The notes below the pieces were generated by a model. That model was not told the DNA's origin, made no database searches, and saw only the letters and a list, made by a program, of their open reading frames with translations. From Bacteroidales bacterium (GTDB taxonomy: Bacteria > Bacteroidota > Bacteroidia > Bacteroidales > UBA7960), in assembly GCA_003559735.1 (NCBI GenBank), contig PWKN01000259.1:1-56212 (forward strand): a DNA stretch of 56,212 nucleotides, read 5' to 3'. Below are positions 42,823 through 51,254 of the stretch, piece after piece (within the stretch, counting starts at the first letter, position 1; each line of letters opens with the position of its first letter). The translations under genes were made by a program, and so were the position numbers.

Positions 42823-43512
42823 ATGATGGATATACCTGTCCGCTACATACGTAATGAAAGTATGCTCTCCCGCGAGGAGAACATTCGTCTGCGGTCATTC
42901 AGGGTGGCTGTGGCAGGTTGTGGCGGACTTGGGGGTTATATAATTGAAATGCTTGCCCGTTTGGGGATAGGCCATCTTACACTCATCGACGGCGACGTTT
43001 TTGAGGAATCGAACCTGAACCGGCAGCTTTTGTCTCTTCCGCAAAACATCGGACAGTCAAAGGCGGTGGCAGCAGCAAAGCGGGTGAACGCCATCAACCC
43101 TGGTGTTGTTGCTGAACCTGTGACCCGGTTTTTGACTGAGACAAACGCTGCATCTTTGTTATCAGGGCATGACGTGATATGTGATGCGCTCGACAATATC
43201 TCTGCACGTTTTGTTGTTGAAAAAGCTGCCGCACAGCTGAATACACCGATGGTGTTTGGTGCCATTGCTGGCTGGCGTGCCCATATCGGCACCATTATGC
43301 CTGGTGCACAGCTATTGAAGAAGATCTTTCCTGAAGGTGTTGACAAAGGGGCAGAAACACAGCAGGGCAATCCGTCATTTACACCGGCGCTTGCCGCTTC
43401 GCTGCAAGTAGCCGAGACACTGAAGGTTCTTTTGAATAAGGAGGGGACATTAACGAATAAGTTGTTGATGATAAATACCCTTCATCACGATTACCAGGTG
43501 ATTGATTTTTAG
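42823..43512 (+). CDS. HesA/MoeB/ThiF family adenylyltransferase
   Basis: The 229-residue E1-like protein has the nucleotide site VAVAGCGGLGGYIIEMLARL near residue 29 and LIDGDVFEESNLNRQLLS near residue 55 with the Arg finger. VICDALDNISARFVVEKAA near residue 116 carries the catalytic-region Asp. It would adenylate the C-terminal glycine of a small ubiquitin-like sulfur carrier (MoaD or ThiS). The zinc-binding C-x2-C pairs of MoeB are absent; the only cysteines are in the glycine loop and ICDAL. It is the first gene of the cofactor operon. No carrier-protein gene is seen in the window, so its partner is elsewhere. Confidence 0.85.
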   Translation: MMDIPVRYIRNESMLSREENIRLRSFRVAVAGCGGLGGYIIEMLARLGIGHLTLIDGDVFEESNLNRQLLSLPQNIGQSKAVAAAKRVNAINPGVVAEPVTRFLTETNAASLLSGHDVICDALDNISARFVVEKAAAQLNTPMVFGAIAGWRAHIGTIMPGAQLLKKIFPEGVDKGAETQQGNPSFTPALAASLQVAETLKVLLNKEGTLTNKLLMINTLHHDYQVIDF

Positions 43513-43537
43513 TGATCATGCATTGAACATACGCAAT

Positions 43538-44713
43538 ATGCTGGCTTTTGACAAGGCATTGGAAATTATCCTGGATGATGTAAAAAGGACAGGCACCGAG
43601 CTCATCCCTTATGAGGAGTCGTTATCGAGGGTGCTGGCTGAAGATATAACCATAGATTCAGACATGCCTCCGTTTGATAAGGCAGCGATGGACGGTTATG
43701 CCTGCCGCAAAAGTGACCTGGGCACAGAGCTTGAGGTACTTGGGATGATCGCTGCAGGGGACGTCCCCCGCCTGAAGGTTGGACCAGGACAATGTGTTAA
43801 GATCATGACCGGGGCCATGGTACCCGAAGGTGCTGATACGGTCATCATGTCAGAGTTTACCAAAGCAACTGTTCCCGGTTTTATTCGTTTTACAGGTGAA
43901 AAAACCGCCTCAAATATTGCATACAGGGCGGAGGAACTCAGGGCGGGCGACAGGGTGCTCAGCAAGGGGGTACGGATCTTTCCACAACATATTGCCATAC
44001 TTTCGGCTGCCGGACATACGCGTGTGCTGGTAGCCAAACGGGTTCGCGCTGGCATTATATCTACCGGCGATGAGCTTGTGGAACCATCCTTCCGGCCGGA
44101 ACCCGGGAAGATCAGAAACAGTAACGGCCATCAACTTGCTGCCCAGGTGACCGCCTGCGGCTGCACCCCCAATTACATGGGCATTGTGGCTGACGACAAA
44201 GGAGCAACAGACCATGTGATAAAAAAGGGGCTTGCAGAAAATGATGTCGTCATTTTGTCGGGCGGCGTATCGGCGGGAGACTTTGATTTTGTTCCGGAGG
44301 TTTTGCAACACAACGGTGTGAACATCATGTTTCAGAAGGTAGCGGTCAAGCCCGGAAGACCCACAGTATACGGGCGGAAAGAAAAGGTGCATGTTTTTGG
44401 GCTTCCCGGTAACCCGGTATCGTCATTTATCAATTTTGAAACATTTGTGAAGCCTTTGTTGTTTGCAATGATGGGGAGTCACTTGCAGCCACTTGAAATA
44501 AAAATGCCCATGGCTGTTGATTTCAACCGGAAGAAAGCCGACAGACAGGAGTATGTTCCTGTGCACATAAGCATATCGGGTGAAATAACACCTGTACGGT
44601 ACCGTGGTTCTGCCCACATCCACGCTATATGTGAGGCAAACGGTTTGATGCGGATCCCCATAGGAGTGTTCAAGATAAAAAGAGGGGCCAAGACATATGT
44701 TAGACCGCTTTAA
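43538..44713 (+). CDS. moeA: molybdopterin molybdotransferase
   Basis: The 391-residue MoeA inserts molybdate (or tungstate) into adenylylated molybdopterin. Motifs are SDMPPFDKAAMDGYA near residue 47, AGDVPRLKVGPGQCVKIMTG near residue 77, MVPEGADTVIMSE near residue 98, GIISTGDELVEP near residue 173, GKIRNSNGHQL near residue 191, ILSGGVSAGDFDFV near residue 244 and VFGLPGNPVSSFINFE near residue 287. The start is ATG 43538; an upstream TTG at 43502 overlaps the previous gene. moaA begins inside its last 17 bases. Confidence 0.96.
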   Translation: MLAFDKALEIILDDVKRTGTELIPYEESLSRVLAEDITIDSDMPPFDKAAMDGYACRKSDLGTELEVLGMIAAGDVPRLKVGPGQCVKIMTGAMVPEGADTVIMSEFTKATVPGFIRFTGEKTASNIAYRAEELRAGDRVLSKGVRIFPQHIAILSAAGHTRVLVAKRVRAGIISTGDELVEPSFRPEPGKIRNSNGHQLAAQVTACGCTPNYMGIVADDKGATDHVIKKGLAENDVVILSGGVSAGDFDFVPEVLQHNGVNIMFQKVAVKPGRPTVYGRKEKVHVFGLPGNPVSSFINFETFVKPLLFAMMGSHLQPLEIKMPMAVDFNRKKADRQEYVPVHISISGEITPVRYRGSAHIHAICEANGLMRIPIGVFKIKRGAKTYVRPL

Positions 44714-45497
44714 CAGGAAGATCAATTACTTGCGCATTTCGGTCACTGACCGATGCAATTTGCGATGCAGGTACTGCATGCCCGCGAAAGGCATCCGGCT
44801 GTTGCATCACAACGACATTTTAAGGTTTGAGGAAATTCAACAGGTGGCTATGGTAGCGGTGACACTGGGCATTGACAAGATCCGGCTCACAGGAGGTGAG
44901 CCCCTGTTGCGCAAAGACATAGTGGAGCTGACATCAATGATCGCTGCAGTACCCGGATTGTCAGACCTGTCAATGACCACCAATGCACTATTGCTGGAAA
45001 ATTTCGCAGTGCCTCTTTTCAGGGCCGGGTTGCAGCGTGTGAATGTCAGCCTCGACACCATCAGTCCACAAACATTTAAAAAACTAACCCGGGGAGGCGA
45101 CATTCAACAGGTATTTAATGGCATAGAAGCCGCCCGCCGCGCAGGTCTGCATCCCATAAAGATAAACTGTGTGGTAGACAACCAGTCAGGTGGATCCGAT
45201 GCCACGGAAGTAGCCGGTTACTGTCGCGATAACGGACTACAGGTTCGTTTTATTCAGAAGATGGATCTTCGGGAAGGACACTTCGGAAAAGTCACAGGCG
45301 GCACCGGAGGAGACTGCAAACAATGCAACCGTTTGCGGCTGACAAGTGATGGCAGGATCAAACCATGCCTTTTCAGCAACCTGTCATTTGACACCCGTAA
45401 GCTGGGTATCCAGAAAGCCATGGAGATGGCGCTGGACTCAAAGCCAGAAAAGGGGACTGTAAACATGGACAACCTGTTCCATAACATTGGTGGCTGA
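44697..45497 (+). CDS. moaA: compact MoaA-like radical SAM GTP 3',8-cyclase
   Basis: The 266-residue protein has the MoaA start (NYLRISVTDRCNLRCRYCMP, cluster Cys C-x3-C-x2-C near residues 19-26) and TGGEPLLRKDI near residue 65. The C-terminal second-cluster motif is CKQCNRLRLTSDGRIKPCLF near residue 208. Usual MoaA is about 320-330 residues; here the segment between the barrel and the second cluster is short (FIQKMDLREGHFGKVTGGTG). The C-terminal GG ending is kept (FHNIGG). With both clusters intact, activity is likely. The enzyme starts cofactor synthesis by converting GTP to 3',8-cyclo-GTP. It overlaps moeA by 17 bases. Confidence 0.92.
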   Translation: MLDRFNRKINYLRISVTDRCNLRCRYCMPAKGIRLLHHNDILRFEEIQQVAMVAVTLGIDKIRLTGGEPLLRKDIVELTSMIAAVPGLSDLSMTTNALLLENFAVPLFRAGLQRVNVSLDTISPQTFKKLTRGGDIQQVFNGIEAARRAGLHPIKINCVVDNQSGGSDATEVAGYCRDNGLQVRFIQKMDLREGHFGKVTGGTGGDCKQCNRLRLTSDGRIKPCLFSNLSFDTRKLGIQKAMEMALDSKPEKGTVNMDNLFHNIGG

Positions 45498-45585
45498 AAG
45501 AACATACGCTCTGCAGGGAGGCAATTAATCCATTATTCCTGAAAGAGCATAACAATGATCATACAGATTGATACAATGTAAAAAC

Positions 45586-46044
45586 ATGACAAAATTTTCC
45601 CACATTGACAAGTCAGGCAGGGCCAGAATGGTAGATGTCGGCGACAAGCCACCCCGGTTGAGGCAAGCGGTTGCCAGTGGAATGATCTATCTTCAGCCGG
45701 AGACCATTGAACTGATCAGGGAAAACCAGATAAAAAAGGGGGATGTTTTAACCGTTGCAGAGGTAGCAGGCGTGCAGGCGGCAAAAAGCACACCCACCCT
45801 TATTCCATTATGTCATCCGTTGAACATCACCAGGGTGGTTGTCGCAACGAAATTGCTGCCACACGATGCACGGCCAGGCGTTGAGGTAACTGCCACTGTC
45901 AGGTGCCAGGGACCTACCGGTGTGGAAATGGAAGCGCTCACCGCAGTGAGTGTGGCATTGCTTACTATATATGATATGTGTAAGTCGGCCGGTCAGCAGA
46001 TGGAGATCGGGAAAATCCGTTTACTTGAAAAAACCAAAGAATAG
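45586..46044 (+). CDS. moaC: cyclic pyranopterin monophosphate synthase
   Basis: The 152-residue MoaC converts the MoaA product to cyclic pyranopterin monophosphate. Motifs are FSHIDKSGRARMVDVGDKPP at the start, KSTPTLIPLCHPLNI near residue 70, EVTATVRCQGPTGVEMEALT near residue 103, and the active-site DMCKS near residue 130. The start is ATG 45586 in an A-rich context. It lies 88 bases after moaA; no promoter is seen, so it is probably in the same transcript. Confidence 0.95.
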   Translation: MTKFSHIDKSGRARMVDVGDKPPRLRQAVASGMIYLQPETIELIRENQIKKGDVLTVAEVAGVQAAKSTPTLIPLCHPLNITRVVVATKLLPHDARPGVEVTATVRCQGPTGVEMEALTAVSVALLTIYDMCKSAGQQMEIGKIRLLEKTKE

Positions 46045-46066
46045 CTTTGATCATCCAATACTTAAA

Positions 46067-46083
46067 TAGAGTCTGTCCATATA
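46067..46083 (+). repeat. fragment of the GTCTGTCC-ended repeat (copy D)
   Basis: ATAGAGTCTGTCCATAT matches the left end of copy C and then diverges. It sits 7 bases before the next gene's ATG, inside the cofactor operon. It may be a remnant or a chance short match. Confidence 0.4.
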
Positions 46084-46089
46084 ATCGCG

Positions 46090-47019
46090 ATGAAGCTCAG
46101 CATACGATCAGTAAACATATCAAAGGAAAAAGGCACAGTAAAAGTGCCGGTTAAAGAGATCACCCTCGATCACCAGGGTGTGGTGGGCGATGCCCACTCG
46201 GGCGACTGGCACCGGCAGGTGAGTTTGCTTGGCAAAGAAAGCATTGACCGGTTTATCAAAGCAACCAGCCGGCATGTCACTTATGGAGCATTCGCTGAAA
46301 ACCTGACGACAGAAGGCATAGCGCTTGCAAAAACATCGCCGTTGGACCGGTTTTCAGGTGAAGAGACAGAACTGGAGGTTACCCAGATCGGGAAATCGTG
46401 CCATGGCAGCGGATGTGCGATCTTTCATGAAACAGGACAATGTGTAATGCCAAAAGAGGGCATTTTTGCCCGTGTTATCAGGCAGGGCACCCTCAGACCC
46501 GGCGATATTTTAACATACAAGCCCAGGATATTTCGTTTCCATGTGGTAACACTGAGCGACAGGGCCAGCAGTGGTGTGTACAGCGACCGCAGTGGTCCGC
46601 GTATCATCGAACTGCTGCATGACTTTTTCAGGAACAAACCAAGACAGACAGAGGTACGTCACACGGTCATTCCTGACGATTCATCTGCTTTGCGCATACT
46701 CATCGGCAAACTGGTCAATGATTCGGTGGATGTGATCATCACAACAGGTGGTACAGGTATTGGACCCAGGGACATTACAGTTGAAACAGTCAGACCGTTA
46801 TTAGACAAAGAGATTCCGGGTATAATGGAAATGATAAGGATCAAATATGGTCAGGCAAATCCCAATGCATTGTTAAGCAGAGGTGTAGCAGGGATGATCA
46901 GTGAAAGCCTGATATATACGCTCCCGGGAAGTGTAAAAGCGGTACAGGAATACATGGCAGAAACGGTAAAGACCATGGAACATCTGATTTACATGCGCCA
47001 TGGGCTGAATATCCATTAA
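46090..47019 (+). CDS. MOSC domain fused to MogA/MoaB domain
   Basis: The 309-residue protein has an N-terminal MOSC domain (about 1-145), with HQGVVGDAHSGDWHRQVSLL near residue 28 and the conserved Cys in TGQCVMPKEGIFARVI near residue 117. A MogA/MoaB-type molybdopterin-binding domain follows (about 150-309), with VVTLSDRASSGVYSDRSGPR near residue 154 and TTGGTGIGPRDITVETVRPL near residue 220. PGSVKAVQEYM near residue 281 is the closing motif. The Mog part would adenylylate molybdopterin before MoeA acts; MOSC domains bind Mo/W-cofactor or sulfur. The fusion joins two cofactor-handling steps in one chain and ends the operon. Confidence 0.93.
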   Translation: MKLSIRSVNISKEKGTVKVPVKEITLDHQGVVGDAHSGDWHRQVSLLGKESIDRFIKATSRHVTYGAFAENLTTEGIALAKTSPLDRFSGEETELEVTQIGKSCHGSGCAIFHETGQCVMPKEGIFARVIRQGTLRPGDILTYKPRIFRFHVVTLSDRASSGVYSDRSGPRIIELLHDFFRNKPRQTEVRHTVIPDDSSALRILIGKLVNDSVDVIITTGGTGIGPRDITVETVRPLLDKEIPGIMEMIRIKYGQANPNALLSRGVAGMISESLIYTLPGSVKAVQEYMAETVKTMEHLIYMRHGLNIH

Positions 47020-47023
47020 AAAA

Positions 47024-47056
47024 CTGCCGTTGCAATGGAGGTCATTACAACGGCAG
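47024..47056. terminator. terminator between convergent MOSC-Mog and SPOR-protein genes
   Basis: CTGCCGTTGCAATG and CATTACAACGGCAG pair with one mismatch around a short loop. On the minus strand the stem is followed by TTTTTTAATG, a good T-run for the gene at 47085. Confidence 0.85.
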
Positions 47057-47084
47057 AAAAAAACCATGTTGCTTTGGTTATTCT

Positions 47085-48377
47085 TTACCTGGGGCGCAAC
47101 GAACCATTTTCATATTTTACCACAAAGGCATCCCTTACTCCACGGTTCCATATTCTTTGCATATGCAGGATGGCATCTTCCAGATTGTGGAAACGTCCTG
47201 ATACGAACTTGTACCACCCATCAATATAAAGTCTCTCCATGTCGGTGTTGACGCCGAGATACTCCTGTGCAGCGGCAACAGAAACATTCTCTTTGCTTGC
47301 CATCACCTGAACGGAATAGAATACATCAGGCCTTGGCACTTCAGGATCTTCAGGTCTTACAGGTATTTCAGGCCTTTCTGTTTCCAGGCGTATGATCTGC
47401 TCGGTAATGTCTTCCAGTGCCCCGAAGATCTGCGTGGTACGCCGGCCAAGATCAGTTTGCTGCTCGGCAAGGGCATCAATTTCTCTCCGGATGGCATCAA
47501 GATCCGCATCAACATCTACATCAACAACTTCTGGTTCGCGCAGCTCCAGTTCTTCCTGTTTTTCTTTCACCGTGGTCACATCACGCTCAGCCCTTTCCAC
47601 CCTTTCGCTCAACCTGTCGAGCCTGTCAATGTCACCAGGGTACATTGTCCTTGCCGGCGAAGCCCAGTCTTTAGAGTTGGTATTGCGTCCGAGCCGGAAA
47701 GTCAGTCCGACACTGGTATAGTTATACATATCCGCACGGCTGCCCGGAACCACCCTTGCATCAAGCCTGTCTGAACTGGTATAGCGGAACCCCGTTTCGA
47801 TGCCAAGGTCAATCCGGTCAGACAGTTTCACATTCACGCCCATTCCAAACGGGACAGCCAGCTCAATTTCGGGCGATGTTTTATCAAGGACCCAGTTTGG
47901 ATCAAATTCGTAACCATACATGGGTTGTTGCAAAACACCCCCATCCCATAACCGAGACCGATAAGCAACAACGCCTGCACCCACAAAAGCATACAGGTTT
48001 ACATACTGGTTTAAACGGCTATGTGGCACAAGCAAAGTGTTGATGCTGGTCCGTGCCCGAAATGTCCCTTCCATCAGCTCAGACTGGAACTCCAGGTTGT
48101 CAGGCGGATAAATACCCATCAGGTCGCCATAAAAAAAGCTCCCCTGCAGTGTCAGCACAGGCGACATATGGTAGTTGAGCATCAAACCTCCTCCAAATGT
48201 CACTTCGTCAGAGGATGGCAAAAGACCATGTTTCTTTACATCAGTAAAACCTGTCAGGGTTCCGCCATGAAACCCGAACGAAAACTTGTTGTACGATTCT
48301 GCGGCTTCAACCGGAAGGTGACCTGCCTGCAAAATAATGGCCAATATAAATACGGAAATACATTTCAGTGTTTTCAC
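47085..48377 (-). CDS. outer-membrane barrel, coiled-coil and SPOR domain protein
   Basis: The 430-residue protein has a signal peptide (MKTLKCISVFILAIILQAGH, ending VEAAES). A barrel-like part at about residues 28-230 has FSFGFHGGTLTGF, TFGGGLMLNYHMSPVLTLQG and YNYTSVGLTFRLG. A heptad-rich coiled coil lies at about 250-345 (DIDRLDRLSERVERAERDVT, with an acidic VVDVDVDADLD patch). A C-terminal SPOR domain follows (YSVQVMASKENVSVAAAQEY, YKFVSGRFHNLEDA). SPOR domains bind denuded peptidoglycan. The layout implies an outer-membrane protein tethering the wall through a periplasmic stalk. I know no name for this exact order. Confidence 0.85.
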   Translation of the reverse strand: MKTLKCISVFILAIILQAGHLPVEAAESYNKFSFGFHGGTLTGFTDVKKHGLLPSSDEVTFGGGLMLNYHMSPVLTLQGSFFYGDLMGIYPPDNLEFQSELMEGTFRARTSINTLLVPHSRLNQYVNLYAFVGAGVVAYRSRLWDGGVLQQPMYGYEFDPNWVLDKTSPEIELAVPFGMGVNVKLSDRIDLGIETGFRYTSSDRLDARVVPGSRADMYNYTSVGLTFRLGRNTNSKDWASPARTMYPGDIDRLDRLSERVERAERDVTTVKEKQEELELREPEVVDVDVDADLDAIRREIDALAEQQTDLGRRTTQIFGALEDITEQIIRLETERPEIPVRPEDPEVPRPDVFYSVQVMASKENVSVAAAQEYLGVNTDMERLYIDGWYKFVSGRFHNLEDAILHMQRIWNRGVRDAFVVKYENGSLRPR

Positions 48378-48465
48378 GACAATCTTCTTTTTGGGTAATA
48401 CATTTGATTTTACTGAATTATACTAAAAAAACCACAAAAGGTTACATTTTGGTATAAGTATTCGT

Positions 48466-48524
48466 GCAATATGTTGGATATTTTTATTTTCATCTGCATT
48501 TATTGCTGATTTACAACATATTGC
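48466..48524. repeat. perfect 11-bp inverted repeat
   Basis: GCAATATGTTG (48466-48476) and CAACATATTGC (48514-48524) are perfect complements with 37 bases between. They lie between fhs and the SPOR-protein gene, both minus strand. It could end the fhs transcript or bind a dimeric regulator; there is no T-run. Confidence 0.6.
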
Positions 48525-48622
48525 AGATTCGTACAAAGGATGCCACAACAGGAAGGAATGGCTCCCTGCACGCATTTTCAGTCACTACCCTCGTTGGGAA
48601 GTCCGGGTATTTTGAATAAAAA

Positions 48623-50293
48623 TCAGAACAGTCCGGATATATTCCCTTCGTTGTCGATGTCAATTTTTTCTGCTGATGGCACCGACGGCAGACCCGGCAT
48701 CCGCATGATGGTGCCGGCGATCGGGATAATGAAGCCAGCCCCGGCGGCAACTTCAAACTCCCTGATCTTAACAGCAAAGTCTTTTGGTCTTCCCAGCTTG
48801 TATTGATCATCAGAGAGCGATTTCTGTGTTTTTGCCACACAAACCGGGAGTTTGTCCAGTCCGATGCTTTCAAACTGTCCTATCTGGCTTTTAGCCTTTA
48901 CTGTATACTCTACATGATCGGCTCCATAAAGTTTTGTTGCAATGGTATGCAGTTTCTTCTCAATACTCCACTGAAAGTCATACAATGGCTCAAAACAGGT
49001 GGTGCAGCTTTCTGCCGCATCACGGACCATTTCGGCCAGTTCAATGGCCCCTTCTCCCCCTTTTTCCCATCCTTCGTATACCGCTGCACGTACACCCAGC
49101 TCACTGCATCGTTGCTTCACAAGGTTGATCTCTTCTTCCGTGTCGGTATAGAATTTATTGATGGCCACCACTGGTTTAAGATTGAAATGCCTGATGTTTT
49201 CAATATGTTTTTCAAGGTTTTCCATTCCGCCAGAAACCGCTTCGGGGTTTGGCTCCTTCAATGCAGCCTGTTTTACCCCACCATGGTATTTCAGTGCCCT
49301 GATGGTGGCGACGATCACAGAGGCGTTGGGAGACAGGTTGCCATACTGGGATTTAATGTTCAGAAATTTTTCCGCACCCAGTTCAGAGGCAAAACCGGCC
49401 TCTGTTACCACATAGTCGGAAAGTGTAAGACCCATCTTTGTTCCGATCAATGTATTGGTCCCCTGGGCTATATTTGCAAACGGTCCGCCATGTACAATGG
49501 CCGGGTTGCCTTCGAGGGTTTGCACCAGGTTAGGCATGATGGCATATTTCATCAGGGCAGCCATGGCACCCTGCGCTTTCAACTCCTTTGCATATACGGG
49601 CTGGTCATCGAAAGTAAACCCGAAAAGGATATTTCCAAATTTTTCTTTCAGATCATCCAGGTCTTTTGCCAGGCAAAGTGCCGCCATCACTTCAGAAGCG
49701 GCAGTAATATCGAAACCTGTCTCACGCGGAATCCCCTGCTTCGGACCTCCCAGTCCGAGTACGATATTCCGCAAAGCCCTTTCATTCATGTCGATCACGC
49801 GCTTCCATATGATCTTTCTCGGATCAAGGTTGAGTGAATTCTTTTTGCTTTGCAGATGGTTGTCGATCAAGGCCGACAACAGGTTATGCGTTTTCTCAAC
49901 AGCGGCAAGGTCGCCTGTAAAATGCAGGTTGATATCCTCCATTGGAACCACCTGTGCATATCCTCCACCAGCGGCCCCTCCCTTGATGCCAAAAACAGGT
50001 CCCAGTGAAGGCTCGCGTATCACAACGGTGGTCTTGACCCCCAAACGATTAAGACCTTCCGACAGTCCAATAGACGTGGTGGTTTTACCCTCTCCCGCAG
50101 GTGTGGGTGTCATGGCCGTAACGAGTACCAGCTTCTTTTTCTGTACCTCTTTTTCATTGATAAGGTGCAGGGGAATTTTGGCCATATATTTGCCAATTTG
50201 ATAGAGATCGGATTCATCGATCCCCATCTTTGCTGCAATCTCTGTAATGGGACGCATGGTGGCTTCCCTGGCAATGTCAAGATCGGTTTTCAT
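48623..50293 (-). CDS. fhs: formate--tetrahydrofolate ligase
   Basis: The 556-residue enzyme is full length and joins formate to tetrahydrofolate using ATP. Seen are the P-loop region VTAMTPTPAGEGKTTTSIGL near residue 60, REPSLGPVFGIKGGAAGGGY near residue 94, INLHFTGDLAAV near residue 125, NIAQGTNTLIGTKMGL near residue 278, VVTEAGFASELGAEKFLNIK near residue 297, and a closing GTIMRMPGLPSVPSAEKID. It supplies 10-formyl-THF for purines and links to formate metabolism. It stands alone on the minus strand. Confidence 0.97.
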   Translation of the reverse strand: MKTDLDIAREATMRPITEIAAKMGIDESDLYQIGKYMAKIPLHLINEKEVQKKKLVLVTAMTPTPAGEGKTTTSIGLSEGLNRLGVKTTVVIREPSLGPVFGIKGGAAGGGYAQVVPMEDINLHFTGDLAAVEKTHNLLSALIDNHLQSKKNSLNLDPRKIIWKRVIDMNERALRNIVLGLGGPKQGIPRETGFDITAASEVMAALCLAKDLDDLKEKFGNILFGFTFDDQPVYAKELKAQGAMAALMKYAIMPNLVQTLEGNPAIVHGGPFANIAQGTNTLIGTKMGLTLSDYVVTEAGFASELGAEKFLNIKSQYGNLSPNASVIVATIRALKYHGGVKQAALKEPNPEAVSGGMENLEKHIENIRHFNLKPVVAINKFYTDTEEEINLVKQRCSELGVRAAVYEGWEKGGEGAIELAEMVRDAAESCTTCFEPLYDFQWSIEKKLHTIATKLYGADHVEYTVKAKSQIGQFESIGLDKLPVCVAKTQKSLSDDQYKLGRPKDFAVKIREFEVAAGAGFIIPIAGTIMRMPGLPSVPSAEKIDIDNEGNISGLF

Positions 50294-50429
50294 TTTCGGT
50301 GATTTTTATTTACAGATACATAAAATAAAGAGAAAACGCTTGTACTATACAGGCAATATTATTGTCCGCATGAATCTAACCAGCATACAAGTTTATTTGT
50401 TCAGCAGAACTGGTTTAAAAAAAGCCATA

Positions 50430-51161
50430 TCAAAGATAAATGTCGAGACCTACCCTGAAAAACGGATTGTCAAAATAGACCTGGCTGTTTTCGTTTAAAT
50501 TATATAAGAACAACAGGTTCAGGCGAACACGATCTGACAGGGGCAACCCATAGCCTGCCCCGACAAAATAGTTGTCTTCCGTTATGGTTCTGCGGTCTGC
50601 AGGGTCGTAATCAGGGTTTAACGGGGGCAGCCGCGACTGCAGCCTGATCCTTTCATATTCGGTATGAACGAACAGTTGTGAATATAACCGGAAGCGGACA
50701 AAAGCACCGCCTCCATAAACATGGGATGCGTAAGACTCGCCAAACCATCTGTCGTTGGTATACTGGTAATTGCCGCTTATTCCAGCCGACAGGCGGTTTG
50801 TGATCAGATAGCCCGCATGGAGATTGACACTTACTGCAGTGAACGTGCCAAGTTGCAAACCAAGAAAACCCCCTACAAACAAACGTTCCCTGTGGGTCAT
50901 GTTACGCACATCCCTGTCTTCAGCCCGAACATCTGACGGTGCAAGAATGAGCACCAACACAGCTGGTATGATGACAAGCATTTTTAAAATATCACCAGCC
51001 GCAATCTCGCCTTTTGGGCGCTTCCCAGCCTGCTTCGTATTCTCGCTTTTTGGGCGCTTCCCCGCCTGGACCGCAATCTCGCTTTTTGATCGTTTATCAG
51101 TCCCGGCCAACTGCATATGGATTGCTCCCATGCCGTCGCGTTGAATAAATATTTTGTTCAT
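50430..51161 (-). CDS. outer-membrane beta-barrel protein with repeat-bearing N-terminus
   Basis: From ATG 51161 the product is 243 residues. Residues 1-55 are basic and contain three 12-residue repeats (TDKRSKSEIAVQ, AGKRPKSENTKQ, AGKRPKGEIAAG). Then MLVIIPAVLVLILAPSDVRA forms a signal-like helix, followed by barrel-like strands (FLGLQLGTFTAVSVNLHAGY, RLSAGISGNYQYT, VGAGYGLPLSDRVRLNLLFL) and an aromatic C-terminus. Translation from ATG 50981 would give a normal signal peptide and drop the repeats. The frame is open back to 51245. The repeats could be a leader or a recent in-frame expansion. It is a hypothetical protein with no named family. Confidence 0.65.
   Translation of the reverse strand: MNKIFIQRDGMGAIHMQLAGTDKRSKSEIAVQAGKRPKSENTKQAGKRPKGEIAAGDILKMLVIIPAVLVLILAPSDVRAEDRDVRNMTHRERLFVGGFLGLQLGTFTAVSVNLHAGYLITNRLSAGISGNYQYTNDRWFGESYASHVYGGGAFVRFRLYSQLFVHTEYERIRLQSRLPPLNPDYDPADRRTITEDNYFVGAGYGLPLSDRVRLNLLFLYNLNENSQVYFDNPFFRVGLDIYL
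50994..51101 (-). repeat. 36-bp tandem repeat, three units, in the 5' part of the barrel gene
   Basis: Plus-strand units share CTCGC, TTTTT and GGGCGCTTCCC blocks (e.g. CTCGCTTTTTGGGCGCTTCC). Units two and three are closest; the first differs more. The period is a multiple of three, so the frame is kept and it encodes the 12-residue repeats. Confidence 0.8.
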
Positions 51162-51254
51162 GTTCTTGTTTTTTAATGATGTGGATTCATATGTTGGGAT
51201 TTTATGATCTTCAGCAACACAAAACAACCCTATGCGCTCCTGCAACTTTTGGGA

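Noticed and set aside
48803-49837. 344-codon frame antisense to fhs
   Set aside because: Cys/Phe/His-rich shadow of a highly conserved gene; no family features.
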